A DNA stretch of 64,000 nt from Segatella maculosa DSM 19339 = JCM 15638 (GTDB lineage: Bacteria; Bacteroidota; Bacteroidia; Bacteroidales; Bacteroidaceae), in assembly GCF_000382385.1 (NCBI RefSeq), contig NZ_KB908323.1, positions 6,440 to 70,439 on the forward strand, read 5' to 3'. Below, one piece after another: positions 7,989 through 16,607 of the stretch (position 1 is the first letter of the stretch; each line of letters begins with the position of its first letter). The notes below the pieces were generated by a model. It was not told the origin of the DNA. It saw nothing but the letters and a program-made list of their open reading frames with translations, and did no database searches. The position numbers and the translations under genes are program-made.

Positions 7989-8810
7989 TTATTTCTGCAA
8001 AAGCCAGTCTTTCAAGTCCTGCAACATCGTGACATGGTGTTTGAAATTGGGCCGGATACCCCACCCATGTCCGCCACTTGGATAGACATGGAGCGAGGCC
8101 GGGACATCGTGCCGATAGAGTTCGAGATAATAATTCACGCCATTTGCCGGCATAACAGCCCTGTCATCGTCGCTCAAAGCAATCCAAGCAGGGGGTGTAA
8201 AACGGGTCACCTGAGTGTCGTTACTAAAGTCTTTTTCGTCCTTTTTTCGGGCATCTTTGCCCATAAAGTTATCGTGACTTTGTTGATGAGTATAGCCCGG
8301 AACCATCGTAATCACAGGATAAAAGAGCACTTGAAAGGCCGGTTTGGCGTCTCCCTTGCTGTGGGTTGCAATGGTAGATGCCAGATGTCCGCCCGCCGAA
8401 GAGCCCATAATGCCCACGTCGTTCGGGTCGATATGCCATCTTGAAGCATTGGCTTTGACCAGCCGCATGGCTGCTTCGGCATCGCTGATGGGCACTTCGA
8501 GGTTGCCATTGGGCATGCGGTATTTCAGTACGATGGCCGCAATTCCGAGGTTATTGAAGAAACCTGCCCAGTCTTTTCCCTCATGGTTCATGGCCAACAT
8601 GGCATAGCCTCCACCCGGACAGATGACGATTGCGCGCCCGGTTGCAGCCTTCTGGGTCGGCAGATAGACGTAGACTTTAGCCGTATCGCGGTCGTTTCCG
8701 TTGCTGTTGGGGGCATTGTCCTGCCACAAGTTCAGTTCGATTGGCCGCTGTGCCGCCGCTCCGACACCCGAAAACAGCAAGGCAACCAGCATCAAATGTT
8801 TCATTTTCAT
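7989..8810 (-). CDS. Secreted alpha/beta hydrolase, acetylxylan-esterase-like
   Basis: 273 residues with a cleavable signal peptide (MKMKHLMLVALLFSGVGAAAQ). The alpha/beta-hydrolase elements are an oxyanion loop CPGGGYAML, the nucleophile elbow GSSAGG (GxSxG), an acid region SDDDRAVMP and a C-terminal SGGHGWG histidine. Overall it looks like the BD-FAE/Axe-type esterases that remove acetyl or feruloyl groups from plant polysaccharides. This would fit with the pectinase at the right end of the window. The ATG at 8810 starts the signal peptide; an in-frame start at 8888 would precede the promoter's -7 box and is rejected. Exact substrate is inferred only. Confidence 0.85.
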   Translation of the reverse strand: MKMKHLMLVALLFSGVGAAAQRPIELNLWQDNAPNSNGNDRDTAKVYVYLPTQKAATGRAIVICPGGGYAMLAMNHEGKDWAGFFNNLGIAAIVLKYRMPNGNLEVPISDAEAAMRLVKANASRWHIDPNDVGIMGSSAGGHLASTIATHSKGDAKPAFQVLFYPVITMVPGYTHQQSHDNFMGKDARKKDEKDFSNDTQVTRFTPPAWIALSDDDRAVMPANGVNYYLELYRHDVPASLHVYPSGGHGWGIRPNFKHHVTMLQDLKDWLLQK

Positions 8811-8854
8811 ATCTTGTTCTTTTGGTCTTGGCTTGTTTTTTCCTTTCGCATTTG

Positions 8855-8885
8855 CAAAGATAACCAAAAAATCGTAATATTGCAA
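8855..8885 (-). promoter_or_regulatory. Promoter of the esterase gene
   Basis: On the minus strand TTG (8885-8883), a 20-bp spacer and TATCTTTG (8862-8855) form a consensus Bacteroidota promoter. The expected leader before the ATG at 8810 is about 40 nt. Confidence 0.75.
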
Positions 8886-8912
8886 CATGAAACCAACGAT
8901 TGAAATAAACCT

Positions 8913-9443
8913 ATGATGCTCTTGGAGAAAATGGCCTTTTGCCCTATTTGCGGCTCATCTCGCTTCCCGATGTCAGGTCTGAAGAGTCGCCGATGCACGG
9001 CTTGTGGCTTCGAATATTTTATGAATCCTGCCGCTGCAAACGTGGCTTTAATACTGAATGAACGGCAGGAACTGCTCGTGGTTCGCCGGAAAAACGAGCC
9101 CGAACGGGGCACTCTCGACCTTCCCGGAGGCTTTGCCGACATGGAAGAGACGGCCGAAGAGGGCGTAATCCGCGAGGTGAAAGAAGAGACGGGCCTTGAG
9201 GTTACGTCCGTGCGCTACCTTTTCAGCTTTGCCAACCACTATGCATTCAGTGGTGTCATCGTGCCCACACTCGACCAATTCTTTGCTTGTAGCGTTGCCG
9301 ATACAGCCGTTTTGCAGGCTTCTGACGATGCTGCTGAGGCTTTCTGGCTACCATTAAACCGCATCGTCCCCACCGATTTCGGTCTCGTTTCCATTCGTCG
9401 GGGTATCGAAAAGTACCTGAAGACAAAGGAAACAACAGCATGA
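8913..9443 (+). CDS. NUDIX hydrolase with zinc ribbon
   Basis: 176 residues. An N-terminal CPICG...CTACG zinc ribbon (residues 10-32) precedes a NUDIX domain with a complete Nudix box: GGFADMEETAEEGVIREVKEETGL matches Gx5Ex7REUxEExGU, with the metal-binding REVKEE intact. It should hydrolyse a nucleoside-diphosphate derivative. The zinc ribbon recalls NudC (NADH pyrophosphatase), but the protein is shorter than NudC, so the substrate is uncertain. Two adjacent ATGs at 8913 and 8916 are both possible. Divergent from the esterase; a strong hairpin follows. Confidence 0.9.
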   Translation: MMLLEKMAFCPICGSSRFPMSGLKSRRCTACGFEYFMNPAAANVALILNERQELLVVRRKNEPERGTLDLPGGFADMEETAEEGVIREVKEETGLEVTSVRYLFSFANHYAFSGVIVPTLDQFFACSVADTAVLQASDDAAEAFWLPLNRIVPTDFGLVSIRRGIEKYLKTKETTA

Positions 9444-9576
9444 CAAGGACTCGTCGGAGATGTAGCGGTAGCATAAATATTAGTCGCTACCAGTACCTCC
9501 CACCGGTTCTCTATTGCTGATAAGGATAAAGACCTCACGGGCTGGTTGATATCCACATGACATCATTAGACGGAAA

Positions 9577-9606
9577 CAGCACGCAATCCCCGGGGATTGC
9601 GTGCTG
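9577..9606. terminator. Bidirectional terminator hairpin
   Basis: A perfect inverted repeat with 15-bp arms (CAGCACGCAATCCCC and its complement) and almost no loop, followed by T-rich sequence on the plus strand. It sits between the convergent NUDIX gene and the lipoprotein operon and probably terminates both. Confidence 0.8.
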
Positions 9607-9631
9607 TATTTATAAGGATTAATCGTTGTTT

Positions 9632-11404
9632 TTATCTTGACTTAGGCATTGAAAGTAGTCCCAATGTCTTTAGTGTATTGTGAACAACTGACACATTAGC
9701 TTTGTAAAACTGTAGACTATAGGCTGTATTATCATAAGGATGAGCAGGATCATGATTCCATAGCCAATAACGTCCTACTTGTCCTACACCCTTCAAGGCA
9801 CCGTTCTCCCAATAACCCAAAGCAGGCAATGGGAAATAACCAGCTACATCGTGCACACCTTCTGTCAACACTCCTGTATAACCCGATGTTGGAGCATTAT
9901 TACGCCAATTATCACCATTCTTGGCTGTTGTATGTCCCTTAGTAATGTTAGGAACCCACATCATACCTGTAAACAAATGTCCATCATATATATACTGAGT
10001 TTCCTCATCCCAATAGCACTGGTCAAGTACGTATGAAACATCATTAGCTGTCGGAACATCATTCTGATAGTCCAAAGCACCTACTACAACATCTCTGTTA
10101 TTTGAGTCATACCAACGGAAACCATCTGCTGCAGACTTTGGCCACTTGTCATCAGGTGCTGCAGGTGCAGGGATACCGGCTGCCCCGGCATTGAAGCCCC
10201 AATTTCTTGGTGTCGTCACACCATTCCAATAGACTAACGATGCGCCCCACATATGATAACTGTTAAAACTATTACTGAACGATGGGAAGCTAAGCTTATA
10301 GTAAAGTGGAAGATTCTTACCTTCTTCTAAAACCACCTTGGGGTATTCATGATGAATAGTATAGGTTTGATGCGTGATGGGGTCACTCAGCAGTACATCC
10401 ACCTTCACATTTTTGTATTCACCAGGTAATGCTACCATGACAGCAGCCTTCTTCAAGGCATCATCACGGCTCCCAGCAATAGAGAGACCGTCAGAAATTA
10501 CTAACATTGATCCCTTGCTCTGCTGATCGTTCGGACGGGTAGTCAGATCAATGCCGGCGACACTGAAATCCAATTGTCCATTGATACTTTGATTATCAAC
10601 AGTGACATTTATCCGTTTCACATACAGATGCTCTATCGCACCGGTAGTATTATACACCATAAACGACAAATAGCTGGCTTTATGTCCTGTTTTGTATTCT
10701 ATCCCATGCGAGAATGGTTTATTGCTAGATCCCACGACATACTCATCGGTATTATTACCGACGTGGATATGAAAACGGTCGTAGCTATAAGTGGTAATAC
10801 CGGTTTGTGAATCATAACTTTCTTTGTGATCGCTCCATGTAGCTGCGGCATAGCCTACAAAGCAATCACCATTCTCTCCTAATTTGTCTGCATAACCGGC
10901 TGTCCCCGTCTGATGCTGTACCTTCGGGATATTCACCTGATGCACGTTGTTACTGTTACCTGTGTAGAGAAGCGTATAGTACCCTTGCCGATAATCTCCT
11001 GTAGGATTAGTACTATTGGATTCGTTACTCTTTTTAGTAATTGGCTTCAGATTTGGATAAACAAACGAAACAGACTTAATCAGTGAAGGATTTGAAGGAT
11101 CTACCTCTGCTGTATACTGCTGATGGGCTTTCTGCCAGTCTGCAGTAGCCTGTTGTTGGTTGACATCACACCACAGATAATTCTGATCGGTCTCTGTCCA
11201 CACAAACTTAATTTTATTATCTTTTTCTATTGCACCGGTACGTGTAGTAGTCTCTGTCGGAACAACGAATGTTACGCCATTACCAACGTCCTTGCTTCCT
11301 CCGCTTCCATTTCCATTCTCCGGAGCAATTTCATCGCCCGCACAGCTACTCAGTGCAAAGACCGAAGTAGCTACTACAACAAATGCTAATATTTTCTTTG
11401 TCAT
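9632..11404 (-). CDS. Fimbrillin-like surface lipoprotein A
   Basis: 590 residues, exported and lipid-anchored: signal peptide MTKKILAFVVVATSVFALSSC with a lipobox cysteine, then a Gly/Asn/Ser-rich tether. The rest is beta-rich with no catalytic motif. It is a paralogue of the gene upstream, sharing HMWGA, GEYKNV/GTYNNV, DPIT/DPVT, YDGHLFxGxxWV and GYFPLPALGYWENGALKGxG-type blocks near the C-terminus in the same order. The last part resembles the FISUMP-type domain. Likely a surface adhesin or pilus-like subunit (inference). The start at 11404 gives a proper lipoprotein signal; an upstream start at 11455 does not. Third gene of an operon with a 29-bp spacer from the second. Confidence 0.75.
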   Translation of the reverse strand: MTKKILAFVVVATSVFALSSCAGDEIAPENGNGSGGSKDVGNGVTFVVPTETTTRTGAIEKDNKIKFVWTETDQNYLWCDVNQQQATADWQKAHQQYTAEVDPSNPSLIKSVSFVYPNLKPITKKSNESNSTNPTGDYRQGYYTLLYTGNSNNVHQVNIPKVQHQTGTAGYADKLGENGDCFVGYAAATWSDHKESYDSQTGITTYSYDRFHIHVGNNTDEYVVGSSNKPFSHGIEYKTGHKASYLSFMVYNTTGAIEHLYVKRINVTVDNQSINGQLDFSVAGIDLTTRPNDQQSKGSMLVISDGLSIAGSRDDALKKAAVMVALPGEYKNVKVDVLLSDPITHQTYTIHHEYPKVVLEEGKNLPLYYKLSFPSFSNSFNSYHMWGASLVYWNGVTTPRNWGFNAGAAGIPAPAAPDDKWPKSAADGFRWYDSNNRDVVVGALDYQNDVPTANDVSYVLDQCYWDEETQYIYDGHLFTGMMWVPNITKGHTTAKNGDNWRNNAPTSGYTGVLTEGVHDVAGYFPLPALGYWENGALKGVGQVGRYWLWNHDPAHPYDNTAYSLQFYKANVSVVHNTLKTLGLLSMPKSR

Positions 11405-11433
11405 ATACAATAAGCTATAATTATTTAATTCCT

Positions 11434-13278
11434 TTAATAAGAAGTGTCTGCCCATTTTGGTAGTGCGATATCACGCATAGCTTGCTTTCCTCCAAAGGGA
11501 CTATCACTACCAGAATAAGTACTATTTGGCCACCAATATCCGTGGTACAACTGCCCCTCTCCATCATAGTAGAAAATACAATGCATCATCCAAGCAATAT
11601 TGTTTGAACCTGCAAATGGAGTACTAGCCCAATACTCTCCATATGCAGTTCCATTTTTAGGTATCATACCTATTAAAGAGCCATCGATATAACCACCTAA
11701 TGGCAACACGAAAAAGTATTCGTTACGAGAACCGGCCGGAATATCAGACCATTTGTCTTGAAAACCTTTCCAAAGAAGGTAACTACTAGTGGATGATGAA
11801 TAATCAGTACCGCTATGTTGCGCCATCATTTGTGCAGTACTTCTCGACACTTCAGTAGCAATCTTTGATGCCTTTTTAACCCATATACGACCATTAAACA
11901 GATGTCCATCATATGTAAACGGAGCAGGATCAATACGAGGATTGCCATTTGACACATAATACTGCAAAAGATTAACCGTAGGCGCGTCTTTATCCAAAGA
12001 GCCGTCTGGTGCACCAATAGGCTTTGGTGGACTGACTATTACATTGCTATAATATCGATTTGAACCAGAATTAGGCAAGTTACCACTGGCACCTGGAGGC
12101 AACATATTCCCCTCTGCGGTCCAATTGTGATAAGGCTGATAACCGTCCCAGTAGGTCTTCTTAGCACCCCACATATGATATGTATTGAAAAATTCAGAAG
12201 TATAATCCTCACAAGATAGTGCAGAGTAAATTGGTCTGTCCTTACCAGGATTTAACGTCAGCGAAGCTATTTTTTTATTGAACTTACCATATGTACACGT
12301 TACCGGATCCCACAATAGATACTCGATATTTACGTTGTTGTACGTACCCGGTGCAAGTACCATAATAGCACCATTATCTACAGCAGCATCCTTGCTGGCA
12401 GAAATTGGAATATTTGCCGTACTAGTACCTGTTGTTGGTGCCTGAATATTCTGGGTGCACATCAATGTAATCCCTGTGTTCTCATTCCCACTACTCCAAG
12501 AGGTGATATTATACCCTTCATCGTTGACAGGAAAGTTCCCATACATCAGCTTATCAGAATAAATCTTCACGCGTAATAGTTTGCAACTCGCCAAAGCATC
12601 GTGACTGTCTCCGGCCGCCGCATAGGGCATAAAGGTGATATAGGCACTATGGTGCTTCAATGTGAAATTGTAATACAGTCCGTTGTCCTCTGCCGTAGCT
12701 GTAGCATAGTCACCATATTGACGAAGATGAGTGGCTTTCCCCGGGACGAACTGCTGCTGTATGTTTTTTATAGCATTATAATTATATCCACTACCTACAC
12801 TAGTTCCATTTCCATATCGTACTTTGTATTCCGGTTTTTCTAATTTGGAATCTCCTTCCCATGTTGCACGGACTACCCCCCCCGTTATAGGGTCAGTATC
12901 TTCCACTTGCATAGTAGCCCCGGACTTTGGAAAATATCTCCAATTAGGAGAAACATCTGTGCCGTAGTTTACCCAAAGTGGATAACCTGTGGTACTGTTA
13001 TATTGTTTATCCTCATCCTCATCAAAAAAGAACCGGATTCCTCTCTTTACGCCATCACTGAGTTTACCATATACACCGGTCATGCGTGTACGCGCTGAAG
13101 CTACATATGCTTCAGCCTCACGCTTCGCATCTTCGCTGATATAGCCACCCATTTTGTATTTTCCTTCGCGATGGCCATCATTGCCATCCTTGCTGACATT
13201 TTCCTCAGCACAGGAGCCAAGGCCTAATGCCAGTACGGCAAGAGTAAGGCATTGCATGAATAAAATCTTTTTCTTCAT
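11434..13278 (-). CDS. Fimbrillin-like surface lipoprotein B
   Basis: 614 residues with a lipoprotein signal (MKKKILFMQCLTLAVLALGLGSC). The body is beta-rich, aromatic and Gly-rich. It contains the blocks shared with lipoprotein A (TYHMWGAKKTYWDG, GTYNNVNIEYLLWDPVT, YDGHLFNGRIWV, FFVLPLGGYIDGSLIGM), so the two arose by duplication or belong to one family of paired surface proteins. No enzyme motif is visible. Fimbrillin-family proteins in Bacteroidales form surface fimbriae or adhesins; assignment here rests on overall character rather than a diagnostic motif. Middle gene of a three-gene operon, 51 bp after the 84-residue gene. Confidence 0.75.
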   Translation of the reverse strand: MKKKILFMQCLTLAVLALGLGSCAEENVSKDGNDGHREGKYKMGGYISEDAKREAEAYVASARTRMTGVYGKLSDGVKRGIRFFFDEDEDKQYNSTTGYPLWVNYGTDVSPNWRYFPKSGATMQVEDTDPITGGVVRATWEGDSKLEKPEYKVRYGNGTSVGSGYNYNAIKNIQQQFVPGKATHLRQYGDYATATAEDNGLYYNFTLKHHSAYITFMPYAAAGDSHDALASCKLLRVKIYSDKLMYGNFPVNDEGYNITSWSSGNENTGITLMCTQNIQAPTTGTSTANIPISASKDAAVDNGAIMVLAPGTYNNVNIEYLLWDPVTCTYGKFNKKIASLTLNPGKDRPIYSALSCEDYTSEFFNTYHMWGAKKTYWDGYQPYHNWTAEGNMLPPGASGNLPNSGSNRYYSNVIVSPPKPIGAPDGSLDKDAPTVNLLQYYVSNGNPRIDPAPFTYDGHLFNGRIWVKKASKIATEVSRSTAQMMAQHSGTDYSSSTSSYLLWKGFQDKWSDIPAGSRNEYFFVLPLGGYIDGSLIGMIPKNGTAYGEYWASTPFAGSNNIAWMMHCIFYYDGEGQLYHGYWWPNSTYSGSDSPFGGKQAMRDIALPKWADTSY

Positions 13279-13329
13279 TTTGTTTCCTTTTTCATTATTA
13301 ATACAACTTCAAATTGGAGAAGCTGAATA

Positions 13330-13584
13330 CTATTCTTCTTCCCAAACACTTCCCCAAGATTTGGCATTATTAACTTCACCATCATCTTCAATCTCACCTG
13401 AACTACCACCAATAGTACGGAAAATACCACCGTCACTGTTCATCGCTTCACCAGGCGTATTATCCAAACCCACGACTGATGCTTCGAGTAACGCGTGATC
13501 ATAGTCCACTTCGTGCACAGTGATGAATGGGCTGACATATGTCTTTCGCCCATCGAGAAGTTTCTCTTCTTGAATTTCTTTCAT
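13330..13584 (-). CDS. Small 84-residue acidic protein heading the lipoprotein operon
   Basis: 84 residues, no signal peptide, strongly acidic C-terminal half ending NAKSWGSVWEEE. The N-terminal part (KTYVSPFITVHEVDYDHALLEASV) followed by a Gly/Asp/Ser-rich tail matches a pattern I associate with short Bacteroidales proteins placed before surface protein genes; function is unknown. It has an ATG at 13584, the same strand and close spacing (51 bp) to the next gene, so it is probably translated as part of the operon. It could be a regulatory or chaperone-like peptide, or a modified peptide precursor; nothing in the sequence decides between them. Confidence 0.65.
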   Translation of the reverse strand: MKEIQEEKLLDGRKTYVSPFITVHEVDYDHALLEASVVGLDNTPGEAMNSDGGIFRTIGGSSGEIEDDGEVNNAKSWGSVWEEE

Positions 13585-13849
13585 CGATTTATTTTGAATT
13601 TAATAATTAGTTACAAACCATCATGGTGTAGCCTTGATATTAAGACACACCAAAAGGTCCTCGCAAACTACAGCGGGGAAACGTTTTATAATATGTATAA
13701 GCGTATTTAGAAGATATGGGAGAGGTAACAAATCATTTGGAATAACTAAATGATTCCTGTTAAATGTCACAGAAACAATATGATTTTCTTTCATTTTCAT
13801 ATTTTACCTTTGTATGAACTCCCTATTAAAAAATCAAAATCCGGTGGCA

Positions 13850-13878
13850 AAATTAAACATTATTTTTGAATGGAGCAA
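13850..13878 (-). promoter_or_regulatory. Candidate promoter of the lipoprotein operon
   Basis: On the minus strand TTG (13878-13876), an 18-bp spacer and TAATTTTG (13857-13850) fit the Bacteroidota consensus. This would give a leader of roughly 260 nt before the ATG at 13584, including an inverted repeat AATCATTT/AAATGATT near 13731-13755. The 417-bp gap 13585-14001 otherwise shows no gene. Confidence 0.5.
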
Positions 13879-13973
13879 AAAAATGCCCTAAAAATTTCGT
13901 GTTTTTTAAATATCATTAGTGGAAGGACGACCGGAAAAGCTCGCCGAAAAGCCTCTGAAATTCACCTCAAAAC

Positions 13974-13998
13974 CCTCTCACCAAGGGCCGGGGAGAGG
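13974..13998 (-). terminator. Hairpin after the wbqC-like gene
   Basis: Arms CCTCTC (13974-13979) and GAGAGG (13993-13998) lie directly after the stop at 14002. On the minus strand they are followed by GTTTTGAGG, a short and weak T tract. Probably ends the dapB-lepB-wbqC operon. Confidence 0.5.
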
Positions 13999-14001
13999 CT
14001 T

Positions 14002-14649
14002 TTATAACCACAATATCGCCTCGTTCCCCTCATTGAAGAGCAAATCGAGGATACTCATGTTGGGCTGAAAGCCGTACTTCTGCTGATAAACTTGATAGTA
14101 AGGACGGGACATAAAGTCACTATCAAGGCCGGGATGCTTGGGCCGAATGACGTCACGGAAGTCATCAATGAGGCTGTTTTCTATAGCATTTTCAGCCATC
14201 GAAGCATCGGAAAGGAATGCCGTTGTGAGGCTAATTTTGGGCCGAATGTCGAGCAGTTCGACCATTTTTAAGATGATTTCCATATTGAAATCGAAGAGGA
14301 ACGTCCATTTTCGTTCGAAAAATGGACGCAAGTCGTCTTGATAATAGTCGAAGAACGGACTTTCTCCATAGGCCGAACAGAGTGCATTCCAATGGATATG
14401 TCGCCAGTTTCCATGGTCAGAGATGCGGACATCGCGCATCGGTGTCTTTGAAAGTTGGCTACCTTGAGGGCATGAAACAGGGATACTGAGGGCTTGAATG
14501 CCATTGGTCGTGGGAATGATGCAACGGTTCCGATAGGTTTGTTTGACGAAATTGTCGTACTGTTCGATGAGGCATCGGTCGTAACGATGCAACTTTTGAT
14601 ACCATTGAACGGGGCCAAAATAGGCCGAAGAGAGCAGGGCTGTTTTCAT
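14002..14649 (-). CDS. WbqC family protein
   Basis: 215 residues. The N-terminus ALLSSAYFGPVQWYQKLHRYDRCLIEQYDNFVKQTYRNRCII is the family signature, and NWRHIHWNALCSAYGESPFFDYYQD is the conserved central block. WbqC-like proteins are found in O-antigen clusters and elsewhere, with unproven activity; a role in nucleotide-sugar or glycan metabolism has been suggested from context. Full length, soluble. Last gene of the operon dapB-lepB-S26-like-wbqC, 38 bp after the preceding stop, with a hairpin downstream. Confidence 0.88.
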   Translation of the reverse strand: MKTALLSSAYFGPVQWYQKLHRYDRCLIEQYDNFVKQTYRNRCIIPTTNGIQALSIPVSCPQGSQLSKTPMRDVRISDHGNWRHIHWNALCSAYGESPFFDYYQDDLRPFFERKWTFLFDFNMEIILKMVELLDIRPKISLTTAFLSDASMAENAIENSLIDDFRDVIRPKHPGLDSDFMSRPYYQVYQQKYGFQPNMSILDLLFNEGNEAILWL

Positions 14650-14687
14650 AAAGCAATACGTTTGGGCGTTGAAAGTATTGCTTCCCG

Positions 14688-15089
14688 TCAGAAAGGCAGA
14701 TAAAAAAGGCGGTAAGCGGGACCAATAATGTCGTGATAAGGCACGAGCATTTGAACGCTTCCTGTGCTGACAAGGTAGGCAAAACAGTGTTTACAACGGC
14801 ACTTCTTACAGCAAACCACAGGAATAACGAAGCGTTTCTGGCTCACTGTAAGGGTATCTCCGGGCAGCGCCATGATGCGACCCAAAGTCGTTGTTCGGCT
14901 GCCAAAGACGATGAGTTCACCCCGATGAAAGTTGCGATGTGACAACTTATTCACCACTACACGGTCGCCCTGACGCAGCACGGAGGCTGCCGGAACGCGG
15001 TAAACGGTGAAAGCAAAGGCGCGAACTGCAATGACGATCAACAGTGCAACGCCCGAAGTCAGAAGCCAAGCACGCAGTTGCTGCATCAT
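14688..15089 (-). CDS. Short S26 signal-peptidase-like protein lacking the catalytic lysine
   Basis: 133 residues: one N-terminal membrane segment (LLTSGVALLIVIAVRAFAF), then S26 landmarks. PAASVLRQGD matches box B with the serine, and GRIMALPGD matches box D. However, the lysine that should precede the arginine (KR in LepB) is glycine here, and the GDNxxxSxDS box E is missing; only its downstream VPxxxIIG part remains. The replaced stretch carries a CCxxCxCxxC cluster. It is therefore probably not a normal Ser-Lys peptidase. ATG at 15089 has AAGGG upstream; a TTG at 15113 is an alternative. It follows the true lepB by 67 bp. Confidence 0.7.
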   Translation of the reverse strand: MMQQLRAWLLTSGVALLIVIAVRAFAFTVYRVPAASVLRQGDRVVVNKLSHRNFHRGELIVFGSRTTTLGRIMALPGDTLTVSQKRFVIPVVCCKKCRCKHCFAYLVSTGSVQMLVPYHDIIGPAYRLFYLPF

Positions 15090-15156
15090 AAAAAACCCTT
15101 TCGCAACCACCAACCGCAGTCGGTGGAATACGAAAAAGGCCCACCTTATTTATATA

Positions 15157-16602
15157 TTACTTGATATTGTCGACAAGTTTGAACAACCTGCTCCAGCGAA
15201 TGCCGCTGAATCCGGGGTGGTCGGGGTTGTGACTCCACCATATAAAGATAGGTTTCCCGACGATATGGTCCTCGGGTACGAACCCCCAATAGCGCGAATC
15301 GGCACTGTTATGCCTGTTGTCTCCCATCATCCAATAGTAATCTAACTTGAAAGTATAGCTGTGACTGAGTCGCCCATTAATATAGATTTGACCGTTTTTC
15401 ACGGTGAGTTCATTGTGCTCATAGGCTCGGATCGGACGCTCATAAAGGGCAATATTCTTCATATCCAAGTGCACCGTGGCTCCCTTTTTGGGTATCCATA
15501 TGGGGCCGTAGTTGTCGCGTGTCCACCCCGTATAGGCATTCAAAGGATAGAGGTCGCCCGATTGTGCGTCGGTGTTCAGGCGGATAGAGGCCACGATGTC
15601 CCTGCGGGCAGCAAGTTTCTTGGCTGCTTTGTGCGTTAAAGGCAGGTAGCCGAACTGATTGAGTGAGGCCATGTCCTCGTTCGAAATGCCCAGTTCGTCC
15701 ATCAATTCCGGGGGCATCTGCGTCTTCAACTTCACGTAGTAGCTGTATTGAACATTGTCGGGTTCTTTGTTGGGTTTGCCATCCAAATAGACAATGCGGT
15801 TCTTGATCTGCAGCGTTTGCCCCGGAAGTCCCACGCAACGCTTCACATAATTCTCGCGTCGGTCGGTGGGTCGGGTGATAATTTCTCCGTATTCTGCGGG
15901 ATTACCTGCGATGAATTTGCGTCCCACGGCCAGCGCATGATCCAAGTAATCACGCTGTTCAACGGGGTTCATGGCCTTCAAATCGGGCTGAACACCCTGC
16001 TGTGCGAGCAAACTTTTGCCGATATAGCTGCACAATCCGTAGAAATCTTGCCCCTGATAAGCCTCGGCCGAGCAGAGTGTATCGCCCGACGGATAGTTGA
16101 AAACCACGATGTCATTGAGCTTGACATGCCCGAATCCCTTCACACGACGATAGTCCCAATGAGGCCATTCGAGGTAGCTTTTGGTGTTGATGACGGGAAG
16201 TGTGTGTTGCGTGAGGGGCATCGAGAGCGGTGTTTCGGGTATGCGGGGGCCATAACTCACCTTGCTCACGGCCAGATAATCGCCTGTCAAGAGACTCTTT
16301 TCAAGTGAACTCGAGGGAATAACATAGTTCTGGAAGAAGAAAAGATTGATGAAATAAACGGCTACCAAGGCAAAGATGAGGGCATCGACCCAGCCCATGA
16401 TGAAGCGCGTTGGGCCTTCGGCGTCTCTCCACCACTGCCATTTGATTTTCTTGGTGATATAGACATCATAAATAAATGGAACCACAATGAGTCCCCACCA
16501 ACTGCCTATCCAATAGAGAAACAGCAGGTAGCAGATGATGACGGCAACGAACTTGGCCCACTGAATACGTGGGTTTATCTTGGCTTTTTCTTTATCAATC
16601 AT
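15157..16602 (-). CDS. lepB: Signal peptidase I
   Basis: 481 residues, the long Bacteroidota form. It cleaves signal peptides of Sec-exported proteins on the outer face of the inner membrane. Membrane segments lie at about residues 16-50 and 70-92. The catalytic serine is in VIPSSSLEKSLLTGD (near residue 99), the general-base lysine in NYVKRCVGLPGQ (box D), and box E is MMGDNRHNSADSRYWGFVPEDHIVGKP. The insertion between box B and D accounts for the extra length. It starts 5 bp after the dapB stop, so the two are cotranscribed; a degenerate S26 paralogue follows. Confidence 0.97.
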   Translation of the reverse strand: MIDKEKAKINPRIQWAKFVAVIICYLLFLYWIGSWWGLIVVPFIYDVYITKKIKWQWWRDAEGPTRFIMGWVDALIFALVAVYFINLFFFQNYVIPSSSLEKSLLTGDYLAVSKVSYGPRIPETPLSMPLTQHTLPVINTKSYLEWPHWDYRRVKGFGHVKLNDIVVFNYPSGDTLCSAEAYQGQDFYGLCSYIGKSLLAQQGVQPDLKAMNPVEQRDYLDHALAVGRKFIAGNPAEYGEIITRPTDRRENYVKRCVGLPGQTLQIKNRIVYLDGKPNKEPDNVQYSYYVKLKTQMPPELMDELGISNEDMASLNQFGYLPLTHKAAKKLAARRDIVASIRLNTDAQSGDLYPLNAYTGWTRDNYGPIWIPKKGATVHLDMKNIALYERPIRAYEHNELTVKNGQIYINGRLSHSYTFKLDYYWMMGDNRHNSADSRYWGFVPEDHIVGKPIFIWWSHNPDHPGFSGIRWSRLFKLVDNIK

Positions 16603-16607
16603 TGTAT

